Shown here in pieces: positions 21,878-34,525 of a stretch of 64,000 bases of DNA. The position numbers were made by a program, and so were the translations under genes. Origin of the DNA: Hyparrhenia diplandra (taxonomy: Eukaryota; Streptophyta; Magnoliopsida; Poales; Poaceae); the NCBI GenBank assembly GCA_015847255.1, contig JADLZK010009214.1:1-64000 (forward strand). Direction: 5' to 3'. Below the pieces are notes generated by a model that did not search any database, had not been told where the DNA came from, and saw nothing but the letters and a program-made list of their open reading frames with translations. Position 1 is the first letter of the stretch. Each line of letters begins with the position of its first letter.

Positions 21878-22932
21878 TGTGGGGATCGATATTTGGGATA
21901 CCCATGAGCGAGCGAGCCCTTGTCTCGGGCATGACCACGAACGAGACATCCTGCCATGGTTTGTGAGGCCCTCGCCGGCGCCACGAGCTCTCCACGCAAG
22001 GACAGATCTCCGCCTCGCTCGGGCTCCCGAAATGAGCTCCTCGGGCGAAGACCCATCGTTCGCGCACCACCTCGAGGTCTCGGGCGACGGAGCTCCCTCA
22101 TCTCGGCGGCGCCCAGGCCTCGTCGGGACCTCTTTCCGCCTCGCTCGAGCTCCCTCGCGACGAGCACCGCGAAGATGGCTGGGAGGAAGAGCTCGGCCTG
22201 CCTTCCCGAAGAAGAAGAAGCTGCGGGGCGGGAGTTGGTCAACAACTCTCGACAAACCCAACCACTCCACGACGGACGCTATAGCCACGTAGAGCTACGG
22301 CTACGGAGAGGTCATTCGACCGCCCTCGCCATACCCCGTCGGCTCCAACGGCGCCGCCCGCAGTGCTTGGCGGTACATACGGGGCACGACTTCCCATCGA
22401 CGGTATGGGCACGCCCATATCGAGAAGGCGTCTTCAACTACGATTAGACGAGGCAACGCCTGACCACCGCCCAAACCCGATTCCAGCGCACGGCGGCGAC
22501 CAATTTCAGCATCAAAGCACCCGGGAGCTCGAAGGAAGCTCGCCCGCACGCGAGAGCTCACCGAGAGCTCTTTTCTTGCATCCAACACTCTGTTCATGTA
22601 TTTTCACTTTCTTTAAGTCCTCAACTCGATGAGAGCTCTCAAGCCTCGCCCCCTTGCGACTATAAAAGGGAGGCGGCCCTCCGGTTGAGGCAAGGTTCAA
22701 GATTTCAACACCCAGCACCCGCACTCGCACACTCGATATTGGCACTAGCCTCAATCATAGAGACTTGGGAGCCCTCTCCCTCTCTCGCCTTGCTTGTACT
22801 AGCCCGGTATGAACATCGAGCTCGGATAGTGATCACCTTTGGACTAGGGAGCCCGATTTGCCCGAACCAATTATAAATCTTGTGTCATTGTCTCTAGAGC
22901 TAGGCCATCTGAGACACGATTAGCCCGCGACA
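21878..22932 (+). repeat. Element C: 5' LTR
   Basis: Starts TGTGGGGATCGATATTTGGG directly where element D sequence stops and ends cccgcgaca, followed 33 bases later by a primer-binding-like site. A TATA box TATAAAA lies at 22661-22667, placing U3 to its left and R/U5 to its right. The region is GC-rich with many gagctc words. Open frames in both directions inside it match nothing. Confidence 0.7.
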
Positions 22933-22965
22933 TTCTTTGTGACGGTGGTATTAGACCACGGCGGT

Positions 22966-22982
22966 TGGCGCCCGGTAGGGGC
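22966..22982 (+). other. Primer-binding-site region of element C
   Basis: tggcgcccggtaggggc follows the LTR end. TGGCGCC-type starts are usual primer-binding sites of Tat-lineage Ty3 elements; the matching tRNA was not determined. Confidence 0.5.
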
Positions 22983-23009
22983 AGCGCTAGTGCGACGTTT
23001 TCCCACTCC

Positions 23010-25100
23010 GATGGCTTCTTCCACTCCGTAGGCGGCGCGGCGCGGCCCGATGCGGCCCGGCACCATCGACTTCTCCGCACCGAGCGCGGCGGTCCATCAC
23101 CGGAGGCGTCTTCACCCGCCCAATGAGGCGTGAGGACATCCCGGCCGCCTCCCGAGGTGCCACCGACTCCGTCCCGGCGAGCATGGGATGGAACTCTACC
23201 TCCGCGCCCGGTCAGCCCCATCCGCCGCCCGCGGACCGCTTCTTCGACCTCATCGAGGACTGCTTCCCGACATCCTAGGACGCGAGCCTACGCAGCGCCT
23301 GTTCCGCGATGTGACCTTCTCCACCGCCAATGTCATCCCTACGGCTCGCCCGGCGAGGCGGCTTTGTCGGTCGACGAGTTCACGGCGGCCTACACCAGGA
23401 TGTACCCCCGATGGGCGGCGGGGCCTCCCACTCTACTAGGGGCGGCGAGCGGCGGAGCCAGCATCCATGAGCTCGAGCTCGCCCTCGATGGGATGAGCCT
23501 CATGGATTGTGATCCCACAGCGTTAGTGCTACATGTGTCACACCCCGAGGGTGCGGTAGAGTGAAGTCCACTCGAGCGACGCCTCCCAACACACGCCCGC
23601 GGGACTCCGCCACGCGCGCAAAATGTGGGGCCCGTCGACGCGTCAAGGCTCGGCCGGAAGAGCTCGAGGAGCTCGAACGCAGCGGCCCCAAGCGCGAAGC
23701 CCTCCTCGCCGAGGGGAGGGAGACGGCAATCACGAGCACGAGCTCGAGCCCGTGAGGTCCACGACCGCATCAACCGGGAGGGTCCGAATAGCTCCCGCGG
23801 TGTTCGAGAGCATCCCGCAAACCCCGGCGGCCGCCCTGCCTTGCTCCTACGTGCCGTTGCCGGCCCCGAGGGACCCGAGGCACGTAGGACCCACGAGCGG
23901 CTTAAGAGACTCCCCGGCGGAGGCGGTCCGGCCCGGCGGCAAGCTCTCTCGCGTCTCACCAACGACTCCGGCTGGAAGAGCACGAGGCCGTCCCACCCCG
24001 AGGTCCACGCACGACGACGAGTCGGGCCGAGAACCGCGACGCCCGGGGGGACACCATCAACGCCCGGCCGGCGCGGGCTCGAAGCCGAGAAGAACGCCCC
24101 CACGGGGCGACACAAGTACCACCACGGCGACCACGAGAAGCGCCCGCAGCGGCTACGAGACGCGACGCGGTGGCCGCCCACGACAACAAGAAGACAAGAG
24201 CCGTAGCCCACGCCCCGGTATGCCGCCCCGCGAGGAGCCCGTCTCCCAAACGGGGCCGCCGGGCCCTCGAGCTCGGCTCGAGGAGGCTCGAGGCCCGAGG
24301 CTCACGCATCCACGACTTTCAGGGTTCCTCTCGCTCCGAGCTCCGACCTCGGTGCGTGGTACAACGGGAGACCGACCCGCCACAAGGCTCAAGGACTACC
24401 ACCTTGGGCCGTCAGCCGGAGCGGCCGACAGCCCCGACTACTTCATCATCCGCGAACCTCTGCTTTACCTTGCAGGTCGTAGCGATCATGGCTCGAGCAC
24501 CTCCCCGAGGGCACCATCCATGGCTGGGGAGGACTGCGCGGCGTCTTCGCCGGGCAACTTCCAGGCACCCACGTCCGACCAAACACGACGTGGGACTGCG
24601 AGGCTCAGCGAAGAAGGGGAGAGCCGCGCGACTACATCGGGGGCGCTTCCAAGCTCGCAACAACCTCTCGTGAGGCCTCGACTCAGAGATCATCACGCCT
24701 TCACCTTCGGCACTACCGCGAGACCCTCGATCCACGAGCTCGGTGTCCGGCTCCCCGAAGCGTGAAGGAGCTCTCGACCTCGCCACGCGTCACGCCGGGG
24801 AGGGCGCCCCTCGCCGTATCACGAGCAAGGGCAAGCCGAAGGGGCGATGACGAGGAAGCCGGGATCGAACTCCCGCGAAGGAAGAACAAGAAGAACAAGC
24901 GCCCGCGATGACAACGGACGACCGTAGCCGTTGCGGACAAGCGCAAGGGGCGGGCGGCAAGGGTGGCAAGCCTTCGTCCCCCAAAGAGCGCCGACAAGAT
25001 GCTCGAGGAGCCGTGCCCGCACCACGAGGGGCGGTCAAGCACAAGATGAAGGGCGCCATCTCATGAAGAAGCACGTGATGGGCACGCTGCGTGGTGGTGA
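23010..25100 (+). pseudogene. Element C: gag region of a Ty3 retrotransposon
   Basis: The recognisable capsid block is WLEHLPEGTIHGW (24499-24537), LRGVFAG, THVRPNTTWD (24570-24600) and FSKLRNNL (24645-24670), followed by ALDLATRHAS-like sequence (24772-24800). The N-terminal 1.4 kb is basic, arginine/proline-rich sequence in which no frame is convincing; the 380-codon open stretch at 23623-24765 mixes frames. A charged tail (24800-25100) would hold the nucleocapsid, but no zinc knuckle was seen. Gag would package element RNA. Confidence 0.65.
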
Positions 25101-25269
25101 CAAGGGCGACGACGACAAGGACCACGAAACCGGCTCCGACGAGTTCGACGCCGACATGTACATCGGAGGGCGGCCGCCAGCGCCGTCTTCGGCGGGGCCA
25201 CCGGCCACGAGTCCAAGCGCCGACAAGCTCACGGCGCCCGCGAGGTCCTCTTCACCGAGCCGGCTACCC

Positions 25270-25800
25270 CGAGTACCTGGTCAAGTGGTCGAGCTCGAGC
25301 ATCACCTTCGACAAGGCCGATCATCCCCGACACATCCCGTACCCGGGGAAGGTACCCGCTCGTCGTCGATCCCATCATCGGCACCATGCGCCTTGGGAAG
25401 GTGTTGATGGATGGCGGCGGCCGGCCTCAACCTCTTCTACATCCACGCGCTCCAAGCCCTTGGCATCCCCAAGGGCACGTCTCCGCCCGTCGCCGGAGCC
25501 AATCCACGGGGTGGTGCCGGTGAAGCGGATGCTCCGGCTCGGACGGATCGACCTCCCGTCACCTTCGGCACCCGGACAACTTCCGCAAGGAGGTCCTCAC
25601 GTTCGAGGTGCTCCCTTCAAGAACGCCTACCACGCCCTGTTGGGGCGGCGTGCTATCGCGGTTCATGGCCGCCCCCAACTACACCTACCTCAAGCTCAAG
25701 ATCCGGGTCCGGGGGGTCATCACCGTCGACTCCACCTTCGAGCATGCATTCGGTCGCGAGGCGAGGCCCGTCCAATCCGGCCGACGCCACCTTTCGAGAT
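25270..25800 (+). pseudogene. Element C: aspartic protease
   Basis: Across shifting frames the blocks read YLVKWSSSSITFDKADHP (25273-25326), VVDPIIGTMRLGKVLMDGG (25361-25417), GLNLFYIHALQALGIP (25423-25470), PVKRMLRLGRIDLPVTFG-like and FKNAYHALLGR (25616-25648). DGG in LMDGG followed by GLN is the active-site triad region of Tat-lineage proteases (D-G-G/S). It would cut the Gag-Pol polyprotein. At least four frame changes are present. Confidence 0.75.
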
Positions 25801-26149
25801 TGAGCGGATGCTGCCCGGGATGGCGGCTGGGCGGCGCCAAGACTCCCCGAGCTCAAAAGAAGGCGAGCACGAGCTCAACCGTCAAGCTCCCGAGGAAGGT
25901 GGCAAGCACGAGCTCGTCCGCCGAGCTCGGAAGGTCACGGGCACATTCGAGCCCGAGAAGGGCGCCAAGGAGGTCGCGGCCGACAAGGATGGCGCACCCT
26001 CTCGTCGGTGCCGAGCTCACCCCAAATAGGAAAGCGAGCTCGTCGACTTCCTCCGCGCGAACCTCGATGTATTCGCGTGGAGGGCCTCGGATATGCGGGC
26101 ATACCGAGGGGAAGTCGCGAGCACTCCTTGAACATCAAACCCGGCTCTC

Positions 26150-27542
26150 GGGGGTGAAGGGCAGGCCGAGACGTTTCGACGACGATCGACCTTGGGCAAT
26201 CGCCGAGGAGATAGATAAGCTCTTAGCCGCTAGGTTTATCAAGGAGGTATACCATCCCGAGTGGATAGCCAACCCCGTACTAGTTAAGAAGAAGAATGGG
26301 AAATGGAGAATGTGTGTTGATTACACGGGTCTCAACAAGGCATGCCCGAAGGATCCGTTTCCTTTGCCGCGCATCGACCAAATTGTTGACTCCACCTCGG
26401 GTGCGAGACGCCTGTTTTCTCGACGCCTACTCCGGCTACCACCAGTTTGTGATGAACGAGCTCTATCGGCTCGCTACCTCCTTCATCACTCCGTTTGGCA
26501 CATTACATTTACGTAACAATGCCCTTCGGTTTGAAAAACGCCGGGCGCCACCTTCCAGGTGCATGCAAAGTCTTCAAAGAGCTCCTCGGAAAGCTCGTAG
26601 AAGCATATGTCGACGACATCGTTGTCAAGACGAAGCGCTTCGAAGAGCTCATCGACGACCTCGAAAAGGTCTTTGCCAAGCTCGAGAGCAACGGGGTCAA
26701 GCTCAATCGAGAAGTGTGTCTTCGGGTCCCTCGAGGAAGTTGCTTGGCTTCATTGTCTCCGAACGTGGCATCGAGGCCAACCCCAGAAAATTGCCGCCAT
26801 AGCGAATATGGGGCCGATCAAAAACGTCAAGTGCGTGCAGCGGCTCACGGGATGCCTAGCCGCACTAAGTCGTTTTCATAGCCGACTTCGGAGAATGGAG
26901 CCTCCCACTCTACAAGCTGGCGAAGAAATCGGGCGCTTTGCACGGGACCGACGAGGCCCGGCAAGCTCTCGATTCGCCGGAAGCGATCGCTGCTAATCCG
27001 CCCGTACTCGTCGCGGCCATGCCCATCGAACCGATCCTCCTCTACATCTCGGCCACCTCGAAGGTGGTGAGCACCGCGCCGTCGTCGAGAGGGAGGAGGA
27101 AGGGCACACGCTCAAGGTACAGCGTCGGGTGTACTTCATCGGTGAAGTCCTCACCGACACCAAGACCCGTTACACGCGGCAGAAAAGCTTCGTGGTGCAC
27201 GCCGGCCGATCACCCGGCGCAAGCTCGAGGCATTGCCGACTCCCATCCGGTCAAAGTTGTCTCCAAGTTCCCCTTGGCGAGGTCATCAGTAGCCCCGAGG
27301 TTCTGGCCGTATGGCCAAGTGGGCTATTGAGCTCATGGGACCCGACATCACCCACGCCCCCGAGACGCCATAAAATCCCTGCTCGCGCATACCGTCGCGG
27401 AGTGGACCGGGTCGGCGGCCGCTTTCGGGCCAGCGACAGTCGAGTACCGGATTTTGCACTTCGACGGATCCATAAAGAAGTATGGCGCCGTCGTCGGACT
27501 CGTCTTCATCTCTCCAAACAAGGTGCGCATGAAGTACTCCAT
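26150..27542 (+). pseudogene. Element C: reverse transcriptase and start of RNase H, cut off by element A
   Basis: AIAEEIDKLLAARFIKEVYH (26199-26258), NPVLVKKKNGKWRMCVDY (26272-26325), LNKACPKDPFPLPRIDQIV (26332-26388), FLDAYSGYHQF (26419-26450), MPFGLKNAG (26520-26545) and AYVDDIVVKTKRFEELIDDL (26606-26665) are the RT blocks; YVDD holds two catalytic aspartates. ANMGPIKNVKCVQRLTG continues the thumb, then LLYISATSKVVS (27041-27075) and VYFIGEVLTDTKTRYT (27130-27175) give the connection and RNase H region. ILHFDGSIKKYGAVVGLVF (27455-27510) starts the second RNase H-like domain of Tat elements, and the frame stops at 27542 where the LTR of A begins. No integrase or 3' LTR of C is in the window. 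Confidence 0.85.
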
Positions 27543-29333
27543 TGTTGACATCTCTAACACGATCCTCATCTAGGACGGCGCTAGAAATGAATAAATGGTA
27601 TCTATCTAATAAGTCAGCTTGGATGTGGAGTTAATCTCACATTCCAACAAAAGTTAGAGTGGGAAGTTAATAAAGTAAGATGGAATTAGCTATGGTTTAT
27701 GACTTCAAGAACATTATCAATGGTGGAGTTAATCTCACCATGATAGGCACAAAAGCTGTACCACACATTCTAGCATTGCCTACTTAAACTAGTCTGTCAC
27801 CCTAGCTCACAACGCTAAAGAAATGCGTGAACGGATATTCTTTATATAATACTTGAAACTCTTGCTATGATAATATAATTTCGGTATCGACCGCAAGCGC
27901 ACGGATAGAATTACCCTATTGTAGCATCTCACCAGGATTCTATCCGGTATCGTATTTATATTCTACCGACAAGAAAGGGATGGCTATGGGTAGGTTGATG
28001 ATTTAATATTGATTCACTTTGCGGTGGTGTAATGTAGAGTAAAACCATATGCATCATACTAAACTCAAACGAGGTAAGTCACATAATAAAGATAATAAGA
28101 TAATAATAATAATAATGATAACATCATCCAAGTCAAAGATCATCATATGCCACTAGCTAGTATCATAAAAGGCTAAATACCATAGTATAGGTGAGGTGGA
28201 TGGAATATCCCTAAGTTACTCCTACTTATATGTCAATGCATACTACAATTAGTGCAATACACCTAGTCATCATTGTATGGAAGCATTATATCTACACACG
28301 GTGAATATTACTAAGGAAGATTAGGAACAAAACCAACCAACCATAGTAACAAGGTTCAACTAGCCCTACATTCGGGGGTGGACTCCAAAGGACTCAATGG
28401 GAGTATCACATCCACGATCTACCACACTTCCAGAATATAGGGTGATGTCGCAGCAAACGTTGTATAAACACCACGTTTACACATTGTCGACCACCCACAT
28501 AGTGTGTACATCTAAGGGGCGCTATACGACTCCATGCTTGAATATAAAGACGAACATACTAAACTAAATATATAATCATAATAAGCATAGAAGCATATAA
28601 CTAAGAATATAATCATTAAATAGAATAAAGTCATGGCAATTGTATACTAACAAATACTTACAAATGAGATACAAGAGAGAAGCCACGTGAAGCTTCTCGC
28701 CCCCCGCTACTTCTTGACTATCAGGAATCCAAGACAATACTTGACTTCCTCTAGAGCTAACCTAGATAGCTATTGCTCTAATTATGGTGGAACTAGGGCT
28801 TAGGATCTTGACTTGGGGTCTTGATGATGGACTTGGTATGGAGTAGAATGAATGATGAATGACTTAGGGTTTCACCCTGGGGTCAGGGGGTCTTGTTATA
28901 TAGCCCCAGAGGATGCACGATAGCCCTTGGATCAAACCGACCTCGATGGATGGACTAGATTGCTCCTCATAGGTGGTGGTGAACCGACCTTGAATGGGAG
29001 GCTGACAGGGGGTCCCACAGGGGCCGCCGCCGCCATGCCCTGAGTGGGCCGCCGCGGCTCGCCAGGTGGGCCCCACCTTCCTTCCCGGTGCTCTCGGTCT
29101 CTTCTCGAATGTTCTAGTGTAGGTTCCACGTTGGGTTACGCCACGGATACGTCTTTATGTCGTAAGGCTTGCAAACTCTTGGGCATTTTTCTGCTTAATC
29201 CCCTGAAAAATATATAAATCACCAAAACTAGTGGAATCATGTTAGTCAAGCCCTATACTATGTTGATATTCATTTTAAGCCCTTATTTTCGTTTTAAAAA
29301 CCTCTATATTTTATGCTATAAGGTATACCAACA
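27543..29333 (-). repeat. Element A: left LTR (3' LTR)
   Basis: On the plus strand it runs from TGTTGACATCTCTAACACG to ggtataccaaca; on the coding strand it starts TGTTGGTATACC and ends GATGTCAACA. A ctatataac TATA-like box is on the minus strand at about 28893-28904. The first 500 bp show roughly 25 differences from the right LTR, many of them one- or two-base gaps; later parts are closer. Confidence 0.85.
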
Positions 29334-32300
29334 AGCTCCCCCAAGCTTACCTCTTGCTAGTCCCTAGCAAGACCATGTTGGATCAGGAGTTGCTGCAACG
29401 TTTTCACATCTCAAAAGTACACATGCTTTCAAACAAAATTTCATCTCCGGATAAACTATTTCAACCTTCAACTTACCCATATTACCTTTAATCATGGAGC
29501 TTGTAGCTTTTTCTTGTGATCTTGGGCAATTGAAAGATAGAACAATCAAGTCAAGCACTAGGTCTCAAACTCTTTGTTCAACCATCATTCCGGAGTTTTT
29601 ACTGATTTTCGAAATAAAACTCAAAGTTCCTTCAGTATGACCCTTTCAAGTCTCTCATATGTGGTAGTGGTGGATCCTCACTAAGGCAATAAGGTTGTTT
29701 TCCTTCCTCTCATAGTATGTGGTATTTTTGGACTAAGGCAGGTAGAACACTATGCCTTCTTTCTCTCTCACCCTATATCTAAAGCTTATATCCGAGTTCA
29801 TCGGTGGGGAGAAAACTAAATTTATTCATTAAGCATATATTGTAAGTTCAAACAATGGATCCAAAGTTACAAGTCACACCGATGCATGTGCATGATGGAA
29901 TGAAATGAATATGATGGTAGGTATGAATGGAATGATTGTGATGAGAAAAAGTCTAATTCTTCTCTAGCTCTTTGAAAAATCATCTCTTTTTGAAACTTGA
30001 AAACACTTGAGAGAACCTGGGTTGCATTTTTTTTTTTTATGGAGAGGCGGGCATCTAAGTACCCATTGTTTTCAGCGGACACTTGTCTATTTTTTAACTC
30101 TCCTTTATTCTCTTTTTTTCTCTTAGGGAGGTAGGCTCTACTCGCCCGTAGGACACTTGTCCATTTTCATCCCCCTTTTTTTTCTCTCTCTCTCTCTCTC
30201 TTTTTTAACTAACAACCCAAGTCTCTTTTGCAATAAACTTTGAGAGAGATAAACAAGAATAACAGAGCTTTATAAGATTGTTGACTGGAATGGAATATTT
30301 TTTATTGTTCTTCTCCCAGGCTAGGGTGGAACATATTTGGTGGATGTATAATGGATTCGTATGAATGCGTATTTCCGTGATAGAAGAAAGATATATATAT
30401 GAGTGGAGTCTAGTGGAATGAAATATATATAGTGGATGGGTGGATGGAGTGTACATCAAGATGACAAGTTTCTAAGGGTCGACAAAGGTTGAACGAACTC
30501 AATGCAAAGCAAGCTGACCTATATATATATCAAGGGTTCTCTAATCTATGGAGCATGTATATCCGGTCGTGGTAGGATTTTCAACACTCGTCATACGGAA
30601 CTTATCATGTATATTTTCATAATTTTCAAAAGATAAATCTCCGTAAATCTAGTGTCACTAGGAGCAAGAGACTTAGCGTACTCAAAACTTTCATATATCA
30701 TATCCATCAATTACCTAGACTCTAGAGCAAGCATTTGCAATCCACAGATTTCAGGTTTAGGGTAAACCTTAAGTCAAAGCAGTTTTATATTTAAGCTTCG
30801 AGAGAAATTAAGCTTGAAAGCTAGGTACTTGAAAGACATTACGACGGAGCAACTATTCATCATCTCCTTTATTTTCTCGAATTCTTTTTAGTTGAGCAAA
30901 AGCGTAAAAGTGTACACCCTCTCTTGATCATTTATTCATACTATAACAAAGGCTCTTTAAAGATTATATAGACTCACTCTAAGCAAACTAAAACAAACTA
31001 AGCAAACCAAATATCTAGCGAATAATAGTAGTAGTAGAGATACTTATCGGGATAACTGGGGGTGCTCTCCCCCAAGCTAGATTGGAATGTCGGGTTGGTG
31101 ATATGGAAGTTGAGGTGGATGGTGACCGTAGTGTCGGCTCATCATGTCTCTCTCCCTTCGAAATCCTGCTAAGCTCAAATAGACAACAAAGCTAGTGGAA
31201 CTTGATTAAGCGTTGGGGTTGAGCCACGTTGCTTAAATGTCACTGGGATCTTTTTAGCGTAAAAGATATTTTTGGATTTTCTTATTTTTTGTGCAAAAAG
31301 AAGATAAATGATGCATTTTTATTTTTATTTTTATGCCACCACAGTAAATATCTCTCGAGGGTGTTAAACCTCGATTTACTCACATGGGGCTTTAGGTTTC
31401 TAAACATGTAAAGCACTAAACATTTTTATTGTTCTCTAATGCATTTTGAAAAGGGAAATATGCTATGTAACTGGAGAAAGTAAATATGCAATGTTGGGAA
31501 GTAAATATGGATAACTTACCGAATTACCTTTCGGCAAAGGTTCGGGGATTTAAGTCTTCCGAACAAGACTTTCTTGTTTCGCTCATTATTCCCTAAGGTA
31601 CGCCAAGAGTCACAATTGGTGGCTCGATGATTTGCTCGATGTTTCTCTCGATGATGTGCTGGGAGTTGTCTTTTCTTTATCCACTTCTTGTTTCGGGAGG
31701 TTCTAGTGACCCGCATATCTTTTGTCTTAGGTTTATTATTGGTTTCTTTACCTTTTTCCTTGACTTCTAAAATTTTGCAATCTTCGCTTGTTGAGGTGGA
31801 CGACTTTTTCTTCTCTAGGTCCTTCTACCTCTTCTTCTTCTTGGATCTTCAATTGTTTCTTCTTCCGGGGCGTCTGCGGCCGACTGTTCTTCTTCTTTTC
31901 ATAATTAGTATAACTATTGAAATATACTCGTACCTTTTCGTAGGGAACCTGAAGTGAATTTTCCCCGTTCTTTATGTAGATGATGGCGCGGTAGTATTGA
32001 GGAATGGTCTTCCCAACACTAGTGGTGGGTCCAACTCTTTTCCCATGTCCATGACTAAAAAGTCGTTGAGGACATAATGATCATTAATTTTCACGCACGT
32101 TTTCGCAATTCCTTCGGGAATCCTCAAGATGATTGGTCTCGCCATCTGCAAGTTTGCACATATGTAGGATACAAGGGCATATCATCGAATAATAGTTTAT
32201 ATGTTACCTTGGCCATGATGTTGATGCAGATCTGTATCATAATATGTATTATTGAAGGTCAAACATTTTATAGTGCATGCTATTGTTGGGATGCTGGATC

Positions 32301-32560
32301 TTCCATCTTAGTCAAGATGGGAGATTTGAGTAATTGGTCGTTCTCAAAACCTATCTTGTTAATCATCATTACCTTCAAGGTCGAACCTTTCTTATTCTTC
32401 TTTTTGTTCTTCTTGGTATCTCTAAATGTAGGTTCCGTGGCATCTCACAACCGTATGGTGTTTGCGGATGGGCGGGGAGAGGTGAGTGTCTTGTTCTTGA
32501 AACTAAATACTTCTTTTCTTCCCTTGATGCTGAAACATATCTTTGCACTCCGGGCATAGA
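29334..32560 (-). other. Element A: non-coding 3' internal region
   Basis: Apart from the protease at its right end, no frame is recognisable over 3.2 kb. The part at 29334-31110 is homologous to the complement of 40100-41994 in B and to D, including the ggggagagcacc phrase near 31060 and the repeated gacacttgtcc blocks at about 30079 and 30150. Such long non-coding 3' regions are common in non-autonomous Athila-like elements. Confidence 0.6.
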
Positions 32561-32614
32561 TGATTGCTCTTGCCGTGCTCAAGAAAGGTCTAACCCAATA
32601 TAATTGGTGCCTTC

Positions 32615-32926
32615 TCACTTCCTCTTGTCTCGACATCGCGAAATCTGGCCGGGCACATATGATTTTCCAACTTGTACGTAAACATCTTGGAGTATGCCTT
32701 GGGGATAGCATAGTGATCGATCCGCAAGCTGCAAGCACATGGTTGTATATAACAATGGATTACCATTAACTTTTTCATAAATTACCCGAGGTAAAATGTT
32801 GATGCTTGAGCCAAAGTCACATAGTGCATTCTCGAATACGTGTGGTCCAATTTGGATGGTGATGACCGGCCTCCCCGGATCTTCTTTCTTTGGTGGTAGG
32901 GAGTCATCCAGCCGGTGGCTCTCCAA
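32615..32926 (-). pseudogene. Element A: retroviral-type aspartic protease
   Basis: Minus-strand frame of 104 codons. It shows KKEDPGRPVITIQIG, then ENALCDFGSSINILP, where DFGSS is the active-site D-T/S-G equivalent (here D-F-G, typical of Athila-like CDLGAS), then VIYEKVNG, TMCLQLADRS and YPQGILQDVYVQVG. The frame opens in a run from the charged gag tail (upstream on the minus strand) and stops before any RT sequence. It would mature Gag. Domain reading is firm; whether it is fused to gag in an intact relative is inferred. Confidence 0.8.
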
Positions 32927-33249
32927 TTTTTCCGTAAAGTATTGACTGCATTAAAAATGTCTACAAGATTTGGAGTTTCTAATTCTTCCTACCGCCCTGA
33001 GTTTTACCCGATGTGGTTAGTGGAATGTAAATTGTCACCGAGAAATTTGGGATTCTATCATTTTGTTGAAACTATGTTGGTTTTAATCGCAGAAGAAGAA
33101 AAACTATCCATTCTATTTTTATTGTTTCTAGCATTTTATCATTAGTAGTTAACTTCTTAGACAAGTTTTCCATAGTTTTTCCTTGATTTAAAACAAGATC
33201 TCTTAAAGAAGGCTGGTTAAAATTGTTAAAATTATCTTGATAGTTACCG

Positions 33250-34480
33250 TATAATTACCTTGGTAGTTTGGTCTTTCTTTGGTTCCAACCTTGATTTTCT
33301 TTGGGACGATAATTGTTGTAATTGTTGATGTAGTTCATATCCTCTTCAATCTCTCGGGCAATTATTGCCCCGAGTGGCCATTGTTGCCACATTCTTCACA
33401 TGTCATGTTTGGAATCTAGAATTTGCATGACTTCTTTCTTCTCGTGAGCTATCTCCTCAAGTTTCTTCATTATTAAGTCCATCTTGGCAAACAACATGTC
33501 TACCTCCTTTATTGAGTGCATTCCTCCCCCTCTTGCGGGGGTTGTCTCTCTTCATTCTAACTTCTGGTTTGAAGCCATTTTCTCTACAAGTTCAGTAGCT
33601 TTTTGTAAGTGTGAGTGATAGGAAAGCGCCTCTCCCCGCCGCAAACATCCATAGTTTCACGAGCACTTGTAGTGAGCCCATGATAGAAGGTCTGCATAAG
33701 TAACCAATTTTCCATCCCATGGTGTGGGCATTCTCGAGATATTATCTTGAAAGCGTTCCCATGCTTCTGGGACAGACTCATCTTGTTGCTGTTGAAAATT
33801 TGCAATCTTCCCCCGTAAGGCATTGGTCTTGCCTATGGGAAAGAACTTTGCAAGGAAGGCAGTAGAACAGAGTGACCAGGTAGTATTTTTATCTTTAGTA
33901 GCGTAGAAGAACCTTCGCCGCCCCTTCCCAATAGTGAGAATGGGAAAAGACGGAGTAGGATTGCATCTCTTGGTACTCCTTTAATGATGATAGTACCGCA
34001 AATCTCCAAAAAGTGTTGGAGATGAGCGCTAGCATCTTCATGTGCCTTTCCATGGAATTGGCTAGCTTGCACCATATTAATGAGCCCAGGCTTAAGGTCA
34101 AAATCATGTCCCCAATTGCAATTTCCGGTCCAAAGGTGCGAACATTGGCCGTAGTTGAGCTGAAAATTCACGAAGTGTCTTGTTGGCCATGGCCTCAAAA
34201 ATAGGCAATAGGCTTTGCCTAAGTTGATCAAATGTCCAATTCAAAAAGGTGTAAGGGTTGTTCTCGAGCTTGAATTCTTGCCCTCTTGATTAATAATTCT
34301 GATTTTCAATGGTGCTCTTTGGACTATTACTCCAATGAATATTTTTACCCTGCATAAAATCAAAGACAAGTAGACAAACAAGGGTAAGCCTGTTTGAGTA
34401 GTTGATAATGGGTCCTCGATACATTATGTGATGCAAGTGATATCAATCTATCCATGTATGTGTGTTTAGGTTTGTTTAGG
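33250..34480 (-). pseudogene. Element A: gag with zinc knuckle, frameshifted
   Basis: From the 5' side (high coordinates) it reads LKPGLINMVQASQFHGKAHE and DASAHLQHFLEICGT, then LLRLFPFSLLGR (about 33960-34100), then FFIGKTNALRGKIANFQQQQ (33790-33845), ISRECPHHGMENWLLMQTFYHGL (split, 33665-33745) and the start of a GGAFL-like block. A zinc knuckle CEECGNNGHS...NC lies near 33375-33415, with one shift inside. Order and wording match Retrotrans_gag of Athila-like Ty3 elements. Stops and shifts prevent one product. Confidence 0.8.
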
Positions 34481-34525
34481 TTTGGCTAGCACCCTTTCTT
34501 CCGCAAGAACGCGCTTTAAAATGTT
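34481..34525 (-). other. Element A: degenerate primer-binding region
   Basis: On the minus strand, right after the 5' LTR, the sequence reads aacattttaaagcgcgttct, which aligns only loosely with the intact site of element B (tggcgccgttgccgggga). The priming site of this copy is therefore damaged or different. Confidence 0.4.

Noticed and set aside
23623..24765. 380-codon open frame (longest in the window)
   Set aside because: Pro/Arg/Ser-rich by composition. The recognised gag blocks inside it lie in a different frame, so it is a by-product of GC richness in element C.
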